A stretch of 64,000 nt of DNA from Ridgeia piscesae (Eukaryota > Annelida > Polychaeta > Sabellida > Siboglinidae), in the NCBI GenBank assembly GCA_025642075.2, contig JAODUO010000465.1:410001-474000 (forward strand). The letters are read 5' to 3'. Every line of letters starts with the position of its first letter. The first letter of the stretch is position 1. The translations under genes and the position numbers were made by a program. Below are positions 35,413 to 47,802 of the stretch, piece after piece. The notes under the pieces are model-generated. The model was given only the letters and a program-made list of their open reading frames with translations, was not told the origin of the DNA and did no database searches.

Positions 35413-36481
35413 GTGAGTTGGGAACGTATCTACGCGAAGTGCTGCTGTCGTTTTGTCAGAGTTACTTGTTGTCGTGTCGTGGCTTTGCCGATTGATAGAT
35501 AGGAAAGGCGGGACCGCTGTCAGTGAAGTCTCGATTTACCACGTCCACGAGGACAGTTGAACGCGCTAGACGCCAATACTAGCGTACTTCGCGGCTGTCC
35601 GTGCCCCAAATGGTCTAATGTCACGATTTTTGGTATATACAAACGTGTCGAACAGTGATTGTCAAGCTGTGTTTCGGTGTTCTTTGTAACCAATAACTGC
35701 CAATCTTCGCGTCACGGTTGACTAGTTCTGAACTTCTGGCTGTCACTTCCGCGTGTTTGGAACGTAGGTGTAGTCTTAGCGGGCCAGACGTAGTGTGCGT
35801 AACTTGTGCGGAATCGATTAGGTCTGTCACGCATACTTGTATATATAACTAATTTTAGTATATTCAAATATAATAAATACATACTCAGTCAAATTATATA
35901 CGGAGGCCTATTATATAATACATTGGCCGCCTATTTCAAAAGAATCCAGTGAATTGGAAACAGATGGTATTCCTGCCTGTACATTATGTACACGCCAGCA
36001 CACGTCTAACCTTACCCTGTGAGTCATTCCCAGACAGTATGTGTGCAGATCTGTATATCTGAGGCACTGTTGGAGACAGTATCGATCATATACTTGTGCC
36101 ACAAGCAATAGCTGCAGCCTGCACCATACCTGCACCTTGGTGTACTGGCCAACACTCCTGATGGAGTCAAACAGTCACCTACACCAGTTGCTGCTATGCA
36201 CTTATACTGCATCTATGACTCTTCCTATTTACATAAAAGGGTAAAAAGTAAAGTGCTTAGTTCTACTCATAACACGATAAAAGGCACTCTTGTTTAAATT
36301 GGCTAAAACTGTTTTCAGGCTAAGGAAGGACATGATGGTGGAATATTCCTGTACTATTGGATATGTTACTCTATGGGAAGTCACAACAATAATTTGAAGA
36401 CAAAGAGTGCTACTGAAAGGGAAACAAAAGAAACGGTTTATTTATATCAGTCAATCTTTATTTAAGACAAAACAGTGAACA

Positions 36482-36528
36482 TGTGCATTATTATATGTCT
36501 GTAGTGAAAAGTAAAAAAAAGGTTTATT

Positions 36529-36565
<37 letters not shown>

Positions 36566-36611
36566 TGTAATAAACCTTTTTAATTTTTACCTTTCACTAC
36601 AGACATAATAA

Positions 36612-36617
<6 letters not shown>
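36482..36617. repeat. Foldback repeat with about 55-bp arms around a TA core
   Basis: The left arm has GCATTATTATATGTCTGTAG and AAAAGGTTTATTACAATA; the right arm is its near-perfect inverse (TATTGTAATAAACCTTTT and CTACAGACATAATAATGC). A (TA)n stretch (36532-36560) forms the loop side. Another (TA)n follows at 36616-36647. Confidence 0.9.
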
Positions 36618-36648
<31 letters not shown>

Positions 36649-37714
36649 CACTAATTCACATATAATCCAGGGGTGTTGTATAAACATCGCTGTGCATACT
36701 ACTCTCAACAATATTGTTGGTTGACACATTCATGCAGGTAGTCTGCACATTAGACTGCGCATACATTTTCTAAATGTAGTGTAGCAACAGTCCACGCCAG
36801 ACCACATGCTAATGCTACAACTCAGATAGGCTATGTATAATCCTAAATCAATTATTAGACGGAATTATAACATGTTGCGTAGTGACTGTTCTATAATTCA
36901 CCCACAAAGTAATTTTTTCCTGAGTAGTATATTCTGGCATACAGAGTCCATGCTATGGATTATAAAATAGGTACTAAGTAGGCAGTACCCGGTACTTAGC
37001 CCAACTGAGTGAGACATGGCCCATCCCGGCCCACTGGATAAATATGGCATTACCATATCCAATTTATTTTATACGTTACACATACATCAACATAAGACAG
37101 TGAATATGAGAATGTATTTCATCAATCATTAATATTATAGTGGCTATAAATAATAATACAAATCGTCTTAGTGTTCCAGTTATAATGATGATACCTCCAG
37201 CTGTAGCTGAATATTAATCATTTGAAAAGGATTTAAATTTTGTGCAGGTGGAGTCATTATCTAGTTTCCTGCATGAAAATGTATATATCACTTAAACTTT
37301 CTGCCTTGGAGCTGTTCTGTTCTGATTGATAGATTGTTTACGTAAGGGGTAAGATAGACCAAATGTGTGTGCACTGAACTTGTGGTTTGGTGTAGTTTTA
37401 CCTGCAGGCGACACGCTTCTGTAAACACTGCCAACTGTAACAGTTTCAAAAGTGGGGAAACTGAAACTGGATGTGACTCAGAGAACAGTTCTACCCCACC
37501 CTAAACCTAAACAGTTCTACCCCACCCTAAACCCAGACGTTGGAGCCAAGTTATATATAACTTCCTTTTGTAAATGACCAACATGTCGTGACCATTCATT
37601 CATTCAGTCAAGGCGCGATTCACAGGCCAGTTCTAAACACACTGAATGTATTCCCAACTCCAGCGTGTGTGTGATTCTGTTACACACTTATCATCTTGGG
37701 CATATCTTTGTGCA

Positions 37715-37907
37715 GAGACCTGTCCAATTGTCATTTGGACAGGTAGAAATATCGATGGATATGTGGTGAACAGGTAAAAAATGAAGGAGCAAATAAAGTC
37801 TAAATTAATATATATTTTCAGTTATGCTTATGAAAATGGGTGTCACACGTGTGTTTGTTGTTAATTTCAGGTCATAAGGCAAATCTCAACTGGCTCGTAA
37901 AAAGCCT

Positions 37908-37949
<42 letters not shown>

Positions 37950-37954
37950 TATAT

Positions 37955-38018
<64 letters not shown>

Positions 38019-38090
38019 GAGTTAACATCCACCAAGAATGTGACTGACAAAAAATGCATAAAGCCCTGATCTTGGGAAAACAGTAAAATT
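37715..38090 (+). mobile_element. Dispersed repeat family, copy 3
   Basis: GAGACCTGTCCAATTGTC, ATTTGGACAGGTAGAAAT, GGGTGTCACACGTGTG and, after a (TA)n expansion, GTGACTGACAAAAAATGC plus ATAAAGCCCTGAT; same order as copies 1 and 2. Confidence 0.6.
37911..38018. repeat. (TA)n microsatellite
   Basis: About 108 bp of TA with a few CA interruptions, inside a copy of the dispersed GGACGGGT family. Confidence 0.95.
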
Positions 38091-38410
38091 ATCAGAACGA
38101 AATATTTGTAATGTTAGCCTGCTATTGCTGTTAATAACTGTTGACAGAGACAGACTTGTAGACATTGCTTTTTTCAATATCATAAGTGTTGCACTTGTAG
38201 GCATGTAGATCTACACACCTGTACTTACTAGAGTTGATATCGCGGTGTCTGCATTTGCTTGTTGTTCATTGGCTGACTATATGTCACATGTTTCCAGCAA
38301 AATACATGTAATATAGTAAGTCCAGATCCAGTTTTTATTTATAGTCACTGAGCTGTGCAGTATCATAACAAGTCAACTAGTTTCTGCAAGTCAATTTCAG
38401 CCAGATTCAG

Positions 38411-39384
38411 ATGTTTGCTAAGCCATGTACTAACATGGTTGCTAAGCCATGTACTAACATGGTTGCTAAGTCATATACTAACATGGTTGCTAAGTCATGT
38501 ACTAACATGGTTGCTAAGCCATGTACTAACATGGTTGCTAAGTCATATACTAACATGGTTGCTAAGCCATTTACTAACATGGTTGCTAAGTCATGTACTA
38601 ACATGGTTGCTAAGTCATATACTAACATGGTTGCTAAGTCATATACTAACATGGTTGCTAAGCCATGTACTAACATGGTTGCTAAGTCATGTACTAACAT
38701 GGTTGCTAAGCCATGTACTAACATGGTTGCTAAGTCATGTACTAACATGGTTGCTAAGCCATTTACTAACATGGTTGCTAAGCCATGTACTAACATGGTT
38801 GCTAAGCCATGTACTAACATGTTTGCTAAGCCATGTACTAACATGGTTGCTAAGTCATATACTAACATGGTTGCTAAGTCATGTACTAACATGGTTGCTA
38901 AGCCATGTACTAACATGGTTGCTAAGTCATATACTAACATGGTTGCTAAGCCATGTACTAACATGGTTGCTAAGCCATGTACTAACATGGTTGCTAAGTC
39001 ATGTACTAACATGGTTGCTAAGCCATGTACTAACATGGTTGCTAAGCCATGTACTAACATGGTTGCTAAGCCATGTACTAACATGGTTGCTAAGTCATGT
39101 ACTAACATGCTTGCTAAGCCATGTACTAACATGGTTGCTAAGTCATGTACTAACATGGTTGCTAAGTCATGTACTAACATGGTTGCTATGTCGTGTACTA
39201 ACATGGTTGCTAAGCCATGTACTAACATGGTTGCTAAGCCATGTACTAACATGGTTGCTAAGTCATGTACTAACATGGTTGCTAAGTCATGTACTAACAT
39301 GGTTGCTAAGCCATGTACTAACATGGTTGCTAAGTCATGTACTAACATGGTTGCTATGTCATGTACTAACATGATTGCTAAGTA
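38411..39384. repeat. Minisatellite, 24-bp unit, about 40 copies, each a hairpin
   Basis: Unit GCTAAGCCATGTACTAACAT plus GGTT, with C/T and G/A variants. Each contains the perfect stem-loop CCATGT-ACTA-ACATGG and the sequence TACTAAC. The period is a multiple of three, so frames of about 320-340 codons stay open on both strands; these are repeat artefacts. Confidence 0.97.
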
Positions 39385-39520
39385 ACCTATCTAAACCTCC
39401 ATGGTGCCTTCTTCAGCATTGAACTGTGCAACTCCAGTCATGTGATATTGTTGGTGGTAGGGCCAAGGGCTGCCATATCACAGCCAAAGAAAGAGAGCTC
39501 TCGCAACTTCTGGCAACCAC

Positions 39521-39850
39521 AACAAGTGATGCAGTGGCTAGGCTACTGGTTTTTTAATCGCTAGAGCCCAGGTTCGAATCCTGTTTTGCTGTGTCGAATT
39601 GTGGGCAAATTTGTTCACTCTACATTGCTCTAGTTCACTCAGGTCAATCAGCTGTAAGAATGAATACCTAGCTGGAGGCAGTAGTCACTAGTGGGTGTTT
39701 ATGTGTGGGTAGCAGCTGCAGCATGGCTGAATGCTTCCCAGAGAAGTTGAGATGTTGTTCAGTTGACCAGGTCAGCCAGGCACTGAAGTGTCAACCCATG
39801 GAGTAGTCAGAAGTACTCGGTACTGCGCTGTATAAAAACTTCTCTTTAAA
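39521..39850 (+). mobile_element. tRNA-derived SINE, near full length
   Basis: The tRNA-like head has an A-box-like GTGGCTAGGCTACTGG (39534-39549) and a perfect B box GGTTCGAATCC (39571-39581). The body includes TTCACTCTACATTGCTCTAG and TGGCTGAATGCTTCCCAG, and the end CTGTATAAAAACTTCTC. A 3' fragment of the same family lies at 22005-22135. B box plus a conserved non-tRNA body separates it from a true tRNA gene. Confidence 0.75.
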
Positions 39851-40060
39851 TCATCCCAGTGAACTGAGTGAAGTATAAAGGACGTGCCAATGATAAACAA
39901 AACACTGGATGCAATATTTCTATAATATTCTTAGAACTGCTGTGATCACTGATCACCAATAATGTTACATTTACGCTAAGTGTAGCCATTTTTGGCAGTT
40001 TATAATATATTTCAGTGATAAACTGATGTTACTTGAGCAATACATTCTATTAATTTGCCA

Positions 40061-40260
40061 GTCTTGAAGACAAGCAGACAGTCTCGAAGACAGGCAGACA
40101 GTCTCGAAGACAGGCAGACAGTCTCGAAGACAGGCAGACAGTCTCGAAGACAGGCAGACAGTCTCGAAGACAGGCAGACAGTCTCGAAGACAGGCAGACA
40201 GTCTCGAAGACAAGCAGATAGTCTCGAAGACAAGCAGACAGTCTTGAAGACATGCACACA
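40061..40260. repeat. Minisatellite, 20-bp unit, ten copies in exact register
   Basis: Unit GTCTCGAAGACAGGCAGACA; outer copies carry substitutions (GTCTTGAAG, CAAGCAG), inner copies are identical, the usual sign of expansion from the centre. Confidence 0.98.
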
Positions 40261-40734
40261 GCTGTCTGGCAAAGACCCTGAATACAATATTGACCAGGGC
40301 ATGGAAAAGATGACAGATGCTCTACTGAGCCAATGAAAGATTGACACTTGTAACATAGCAACTTCTCATCTCAATTACTATTGTAGTATATAATTTGTTT
40401 ACTACTTGTAAAAAATTACACCATTTAAATTTAATATAAATTAAAGTTATATGATTTGAACAGTCAATCTCGCAGATCCTGTACAATCTGGGGTCGATTG
40501 GAAATATATAATAAATTTTTGTGTATTCGTCAGGGTAAATACAACTACTGTACATGTGTTTTATAGGATAATTATAAATCATTTAGTAATGCTTATTTAG
40601 ACTGGGTTTTATTTATTTGAATTGAATACATTCTTGCTGTCATGATCAATGATTTTACACAACCTCGTAACCAAACCAATTTGTGGCCGCCACATCAGTG
40701 TGAAAATGACAACTGACCAGACAACAGATCATTT

Positions 40735-41015
40735 AATTGATTCCACACCTGTGTACCTGGCTTCATTGATCAGTGACACAGGTGGAAATGCACCTGTATA
40801 CTCAACTGTATTGTGTGTCTCTATTTCATTAATCACTAACAGAGGTAGAGACCTACCTGTGAATTGTCTCTCTCTATTTTAGTGATCAATGTCACAGGTA
40901 AGGGTCTACCTGTATATTGTGTGTCTCTGGTGCATTGGTCAGGGATATATACCTTTGCATTGTCTGTTTGATTGTTCACTGATTGTTCAGGTTCATACCT
41001 GTACACGTATATTAT
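40735..41015. repeat. Degenerate tandem repeat, about 75-80-bp unit, 3-4 copies
   Basis: Repeated blocks of CATTGATCAGTGACACAGGT, CACCTGTATA and TTGTGTGTCTCT with much divergence. Confidence 0.6.
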
Positions 41016-43060
41016 ATATCTCCAAGGGCTACAATGCAGTGCATGTTAGTTAGACTTATAAATAATATTTGAATGTTTTATTAAGTTGGTTTAACTTGTT
41101 AAAGTGAGAATCTAATACCAAAATATAAAATAACGCATTGTTGTTTTATTGATGTGTAAGTATAAATCATAACAAAATATCACTGCTTCAATGTTGACTT
41201 TGTTAGTTTTTCTATATATTTAAAACAAATTGAATCCATAAACATACATACGAGATACAATGATTTTCTCATCTGGGCAGATTATTCAAACTACGTACAT
41301 TATAAAACATCATGATGTCAGACTTCTATTGCACTAGCGAAAAAAATTAAATGTTATTCTCTTGCAAGCCGTGGTATTGCTAAATAGCAAATAAAAAAGT
41401 AAAAAAACTATCACATATTTCAAGCACTGGTTGTTGTACAAATTACAGTGCCTTATTATTTAATAGTTTATAAAATCAGGGAATTACATGAAAATTGAAT
41501 TGTTTATGGTCTGAATTCTCAGTACTTAGTAACCTTTATGTGGTACGTTACTCCCGATTTTGCATCTATAAAAAGACAGTATTAAAATGGACATCTATAG
41601 AAATGTCTTCAGAGCAAGAACCATTAAACCGCAATGAAATGTGACCTCTAGGTTATGACTGGATCATAACCTGAGCGTTTATGTAGATAGAAATCAATAT
41701 CGTGTGTGCGTCAAATTTTATAGACCTATTCTTAACCATTTACACACCGACATTACTACGGGACAAAGTCACCATCCGGCCCATGTTGTATGCTCAACAC
41801 TTGATTGTGTGGGGCGTGCAGGGACATAAAGACTGTCGACTCTAATGGTTGGTCACAGCTGTTGTGATATGCCACTAGAGTCAGGTCTGTCCGTCCGTCA
41901 CACAGCAAGTGGTTGATCGCATTTGTCTGTATTTTATTACCAGTTTCAATTACAGTGAAAGTGAAAGGACAGAGCCTCATTTGCACAGTGACCTTCAGCT
42001 GGTGACAGGGCCAGGGGACTCAAGTACACGACAGACGCCCAGTGGACATGTGCCTAGTGGTTAAATGAAAAATGGTGACACTTGCTCAGTGGCATAAAAA
42101 TTCCCCAGTCATAAAAGTGTTTGTATTATTTGAAAACTTTTTTATCCGGGTTAAAAATCTGCCCCAAATGGGCTAGTAATATAAAATATAAGTTAATTAG
42201 ATAGGTGAAATAAATATTTAAAAATAAGTTAAATAAATAAATTCAGTAAAAATATAAGTTAAATACAATATTAAATTGACTTTGTAAAATTACAAATGCA
42301 CAAAGATTAACAAGAAAGAAATAAACAGTTGGTAGTTAAATAACGTGTAAAACATGTTTAATAGCATAATAGTTAACCGCAGCCATGTTATATACATGTG
42401 TATGTTCCTAAGATTCTCATCTCTTTAATCAAACGATTTCAAACTAGTATATAAACCAACAGGCAACTGTCGACACCCCAGGACACTCTGTGGTATCTTT
42501 AACAACCCACTTGTTTGCCATCCTGACAAATGTCATCCGGTCCTGACACCCCTTGATATCTCACCCTGTGAAACTGTGACATAAAACTGACGGAAACACA
42601 CAGTGTGTATAGAGTTACCAGAGTCGAAGAGGTCTGGCCACAAGTCTAATTCTATGGGGTGTCAGGTCATGGTTTACAGGTGACACCAGTGTTCACCACA
42701 CATCAAGGTGTCCCGTGTGAATCAGCCCTTGAGCTGGGCTGGCGTCAATTCAAAAAGATTGATCAATTAATTGCAGCGGGAACTGGAATTGATTAAATGG
42801 AATTGACCCTAGTCCTGCCCTTCAGTGTGCACAAATCCACCTGTGTCGGTATATCAGTTTGTTACATTTTTTCTACATTTCACAGTGCTTTTTTGGTTTT
42901 TCTTTGTTTTTGTTGATATTTTATATAAATATTATATATTTAGTAAATTATTTACCTCTTAAGAAAATATCATATACTTTTATATTCTGATATCTCTTTA
43001 ATGCACTTTTCAATAATTATGCATGAATAGTTATACAAGAATGAAGATCCATGGATGTGT
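41016..43060. other. Leader intron, AT-rich part
   Basis: I see no exon or recognisable element here. Confidence 0.45.
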
Positions 43061-43144
43061 GTTGCGTTGCGTTGCGTTGCGTTGCGTTGCGTTGCGTTGC
43101 GTTGCGTTGCGTTGCGTTGCGTTGCGTTGCGTTGCGTTGCGTTG
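43061..43144. repeat. (GTTGC)16 pentanucleotide repeat
   Basis: Sixteen perfect units plus GTTG; the unit differs from the CAATG repeat in CAMSAP intron 15. Confidence 0.98.
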
Positions 43145-44229
43145 TAATTTGTGTAATTTCAGTTTACCCGCCATGTTTTTAGTAAGAAAATTATGTTTGT
43201 CTAATATTCGTTTTATAACAACTAAGATTTGTATATTCTGAAAAGAATCACATTTTAAAACGGACCCACCAACAGAATATAATTATATGCATAGTTTTTA
43301 TTGCATACATGTATACACATATATACATGTTACATGTAATGTATATAATATACAACTCAGTCAACTCTTCAACTTCCAAGTCTTCACTTGCATTGAAACT
43401 ATTTAAACCTCTCATAATAAGTGGGTGTCGCCAGAAGTAGAAAGTTCTTCTGAAAAAATGTGGGGGCTGACATAAAAACATGGGCTGAAAGAGATGGTAG
43501 GTGATGAGGGTAACACCTCAAGGTGGCCCCAGCCACCCCCTCCAAATTGAGGTTATGTATTGTGTATAATTTTTATATGAGTTGTTTATCAGTCCTATTA
43601 TATATAAAGAAAATTTCACTTATTGGTCGGTGTATCAGAGGAACAAGATGGATGTATATGGAAATAGTGTCATAGAGGACTGGTTTTCTTACCCATAAGT
43701 TATAAATGATGGGTCGCCACGGTTGACTGAACACAGTATGCTATTATACATCACTGTGTGGCAGTGTGTACAACACCGAGAGACATATGAGGACCGCAAT
43801 AAATAATCCTTCCTTACTACTACTTATAATATCATAACTTCTATTGTGCCTAACATTCACCCTAAATCCCTGGAAACCAAGCTTTGGGGTGCATCAATAC
43901 AACAGGGTTTTTTGATATCAAATTCAACAAACATTCCATTTGTCAACAGCTGGGTTGACTTGCCAGGGAACTATGGTAGATAGGCAAGTTTATATAGGTA
44001 CAGTTTATATTGGCAATATTTTTAATTGATCTTCGAAACTACCAGTGCCACTAGAAGGAGCCTGTCCAAAAATATACGGGCAGCAACAGAAAAAGCCCTT
44101 GTCCCAATATTAGTATTTAGGGATAAAAATTAAATGGGAACTAGATGACCGAAACTAGATAGGTTGCTGATGGCAGCTTCCGGAAGATTATTGTGTGACA
44201 TCCATGAGATAGTGAGACAGACCAATACA

Positions 44230-44382
44230 CGTGTTACACTGTGTTACACTGTGTTACACCTTATAAACACGATACACATGTTACACTGTGTTATACCTTA
44301 TAAACACGATACACGTGTTACACTGTGTTACACGTTAGAAACACGATACACGTGTTACACTGTGTGACACCTTATAAACACG
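44230..44382. repeat. Minisatellite, about 35-40-bp unit, four copies
   Basis: Units with CACGTGTTACACTGTGTTAC and ACCTTATAAACACGATA. Confidence 0.9.
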
Positions 44383-45950
44383 GCCCTGTGTAACGTATAC
44401 AGTGTCTACACCAACCCTGTCATACAGACACCCTACCCCAGTGTTGTGACCTATAAACTGTATCAACCCCAGTCAGGCATGCGTGTCATTCCACCCCCCA
44501 CCCGGTCACATCCACTGTGCTATCTGGAATTCATTGTTGCTACAATAAATTCTGCGCGCATGACCGACCGAACAGAATAGCCGCCTGTGTATATTTTTCG
44601 CGAGTCGTAGCCACCCTGGCATGACTCACGGGTCAGAGGTCGTGACAGCTCTGACTGGAGCGCGCGCTACACGCCCACGCGCATGCATCCACACCTACAC
44701 ATGCGTGACAAAGCGTGTTGTGTATTGGGTAACCGCATAGTGAATATTGGATACTGTTGTGACACTGTTTAGGGGATTATCTCAAAATGACGTTTTACTT
44801 TAATATATGTAGTACACCAAGGAGAAAAGATATCACAAAAATACTAACATGATCACAATCTCCGCCATGGCCTACAGCACCAGATGCTTCTGCCCCACTC
44901 CGTCTTCTATAAAAGTGTTACAATTATTATTATCTCCCACCAATGAGCAAAACACAAGGATGAAACCCTGCACTGACATCATCCTTGGGCAAGATGGACA
45001 CCGAGAGTAGAGGAAACTTAGAACGGCGAATAATATGGGGAATTCGTGAACATTTTCACTATAGTTGGAAGTATAATATTCAAGTAAAATTTCTGATTAC
45101 ACAACTAATAACTTCTACTCGTTTCAACGTTTCAGCCACCATCAGCGGCCTTCTTCAGGAATATTATTCACCCCAATTTTCATGTTTCTTTAGTAATCTC
45201 TACTCATAAGACACTGAGACTGGGCCGGGTGTTAACTACCAGACATCTCAACCCTGTCTTTCATACCCATTATTCCATTAGTGTTCTTGTGGCTATCAGT
45301 TGTGTGCACTGATAATGTCACACATATGCTCCGCAGTTGTGGTTGTATGAGGGCGTCCCCCCTCGTTCCCCACTTGTGGGTACAGATATGTGTCACTATT
45401 GAGAGGTCTCAAATTATTGATGTCTTTAAAGTGTCCTCAAAGTTTATTGCGATCTATATTGTCTGGCAGTAAAGGAAGTGCAAATGTGCCGTTAGCTGCG
45501 GTGTGCAGTGTAATTTATTGTAAAGTCTGTGCGTAAAATGCAGGACTGTCCTCATCTGAGGTCAGTATGTTTGCTGGAGACCATGACTGATCCGGGGTAG
45601 TTGACCTTCACGATGGCATGACTGTACAATAGTGATGACAGGGGTAGTTGACCTTTTAACCAGCTAGTTTATATATAACCACATTCTGCTTAAATATGTT
45701 CATTTGACTTCCTTTCCCTTGTGGGATTGGTTGAAGTTGTGTGTGAGACAAGGTGTGGAGTCACCAAGTGGGGTGATCAGCTCTGACAGTGTCATCTGTC
45801 TTCGTGCTGTCCTATGTCCTGCCTAGTGTCAACTGACAGGGGACACAGAGACTGGACTGGTGAGAGAATGGGAACTATATTTACATGCATACTGAACACT
45901 TTCTACTCAATAACCAACATACTTAGATAAACTATTACATTTCTCTAATA
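44383..45950. other. Leader intron, middle part
   Basis: A CG-containing patch at 44540-44690 includes GGGTCAGAGGTCG (44631-44643), a direct-repeat-1 nuclear-receptor-like half-site pair; it may be chance. No exon is supported. Confidence 0.35.
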
Positions 45951-45952
45951 TT

Positions 45953-46262
45953 ACTAGGACCCGTAGATCATCCATTTCCAAACCACTTGTTCTTTCTAAA
46001 ACTAAGATAAATAACAACAAACGTGCATTCTCTGTAACTGTGCAAACAATCTGGAATCAACTCCCTATTACAATTCAATCTTATGAAACTGTAGCTCAAA
46101 AGCTCAAAACACATTTGTTTGAAATTGCTTTTCCACCATAAACTATTCCATGCTCCAAAGATGACTTTTGCCTGTCCCCGTTTATGATTGCACCAAATGG
46201 TGTAGTTTGTTGCACCTCTGAGCTTGAATTTTCAAGGCACTATAGAATTAGTAGTAGTATTT
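45953..46262 (+). mobile_element. CR1/L2-type LINE 3' end
   Basis: An open stretch 45953-46141 encodes RRSSISKPLVLSKTKI, then AFSVTVQTIWNQLP and KLKTHLFEIAFPP, then TAA. This is the typical C-terminal tail of CR1/L2/Jockey-like reverse transcriptases (F-S-V-x-x-x-x-x-WN-x-LP ... LKT-x-LF). A short 3' UTR ends near 46262 in TAGAATTAGTAGTAGTATTT. It is 5'-truncated, as most LINE copies are; the rest of the reverse transcriptase is absent. Confidence 0.8.
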
Positions 46263-47588
46263 AAAATGTTACAAAACATGTAGATAAAATATGTGCATAA
46301 GGTCTAGGTGTCTGGAATGTTGGATGTCTGAATGTTCTTCTGAAATGAGTCCAGGTTGTTTTAGAACAGTGTTATCCAAAGACTTGTCCATCCATCTTAG
46401 TTATTCTTAGGACGAATATATTAGAGTCGCTGGGTAAATAAATAGGCAGAAATTTTAGATGCAAAACAAGCTTGGCATTAGATGATTTAGTTTTCTGAGG
46501 GTTAAATGTCTGAGCATCTGATGTTTTCAGGCACCTGAAGCATAATTTTAATTTGCTCACTAATCGTTCACCAATTATATGTAACATGAATAGAGTTACA
46601 AACCCCATGACTGATTTTGTGACTTTGCAAACTTGTATATGCAGTATTGTGCCCACCAATTGACAACACAGTACAAAATAGATGTACAAACAAAACATAC
46701 ACTTTGTTGGCACTTGGCAGTGATCAGTGGAGCAGTCATGCATGACCAACATTACAGTGTAAAACAGTCATGCATGACTTATGGTACGAACATGTTAGTG
46801 TTTCATCAAACATGTTAGTGTCCATGTAGAGCAGGCCGGTGGTTGACAGAAGGGGGGGTGACTAGAGGCACGTGATAAATGTAATCACTTGTGATTACTG
46901 TTATTATATTTGGATATGTTCACTTATAAAATTTGATTCAGAAATTATGGTCTCACTTTTGCATGTAAATTATGTAATTGAGCATGGTTCAATTATGTTA
47001 ATAGATTTGCCACTGTCTGTGTTGTTTACAACTTCCTGTTTGTCATAAGGTATTAATTATTTATTATTAGATGACATAAGGTAACGCACTAACAGGTGCA
47101 GACAAATCAGATTAATTTACATTTTGATGTAACGTAACCACCCCACCACTTGCTGTTTGCAAATACACACAAGAAAGTTATAATCATGATTAAGCTTACT
47201 TGGCAATGTAATCTATTGCTTTGTTTTTGGACTAATATAAAGGATTGTCATGTAGGTTTTGTATTTCATGGGGGTTGGTGTATGTGTCGTCACATATCAT
47301 GGTCTCATGGGGGAAATGTGTTATTATAATCAACTGAATGGTTTATTACCAAGTGGAAAATACAAAGAGTACTGCATGATTTTATAACAACATGAGCATT
47401 TTACACATGGAAAAAAATACATGCAAATTGACAGTGTGGCAATATAGGTTGTAATAACCACACATGTCAGCCATTGTCAGGCCATGTATTAGGGGTGAGG
47501 AGGTGAAATTATATTTTTCATTTATTTTGCAAACTTGTGAGTTGTGTGTCCCTGATTGAGTACGAGAGCTGCGACTAACAAATTTGGT

Positions 47589-47659
47589 GATTACACATGG
47601 TTACGATTAGTTGATTATGCGTCGAGTCAGTAATCAACTAATCGTAATCACGTGTAATC
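47589..47659. repeat. Inverted repeat, 29-bp arms, 13-bp loop
   Basis: Left arm GATTACACATGGTTACGATT plus AGTTGATTA; the right arm is its inverse with two mismatches; loop TGCGTCGAGTCAG. It may be the remains of a DNA transposon end, since CTGCGACTAA-like sequence lies just to its left. Confidence 0.85.
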
Positions 47660-47743
47660 TAAAACTTCTTAATCTGAAAGTACGGGAAAATCAGATTATT
47701 CTAATTCTGCCCAGCTGCCATGTTCTGATTAGATGAATGACTC

Positions 47744-47745
<2 letters not shown>

Positions 47746-47794
<49 letters not shown>

Positions 47795-47802
47795 TATATA
47801 TA
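47746..47802. repeat. (TA)n microsatellite
   Basis: An almost uninterrupted TA run. Confidence 0.95.

Larger units (their letters stand above)
35413..38410. other. Proximal part of the presumed long leader intron
   Basis: Contains the foldback at 36482-36616, an inverted-repeat family copy (37715-38090) and a long TA run, listed separately. No exon is supported. Confidence 0.45.

Noticed and set aside
38355..39385. Three overlapping open frames of about 320-340 codons, on both strands
   Set aside because: They are produced by a 24-bp repeat whose period is a multiple of three and which lacks stops; they have no splice sites, domains or codon bias.
39531..39600. A tRNA gene
   Set aside because: The B box is perfect but the cloverleaf stems are not paired, and the sequence continues into a SINE body that is repeated elsewhere.
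44631..44643. Nuclear-receptor DR1 site GGGTCAGAGGTCG
   Set aside because: A single short degenerate match in 64 kb is expected by chance; no promoter context is shown.
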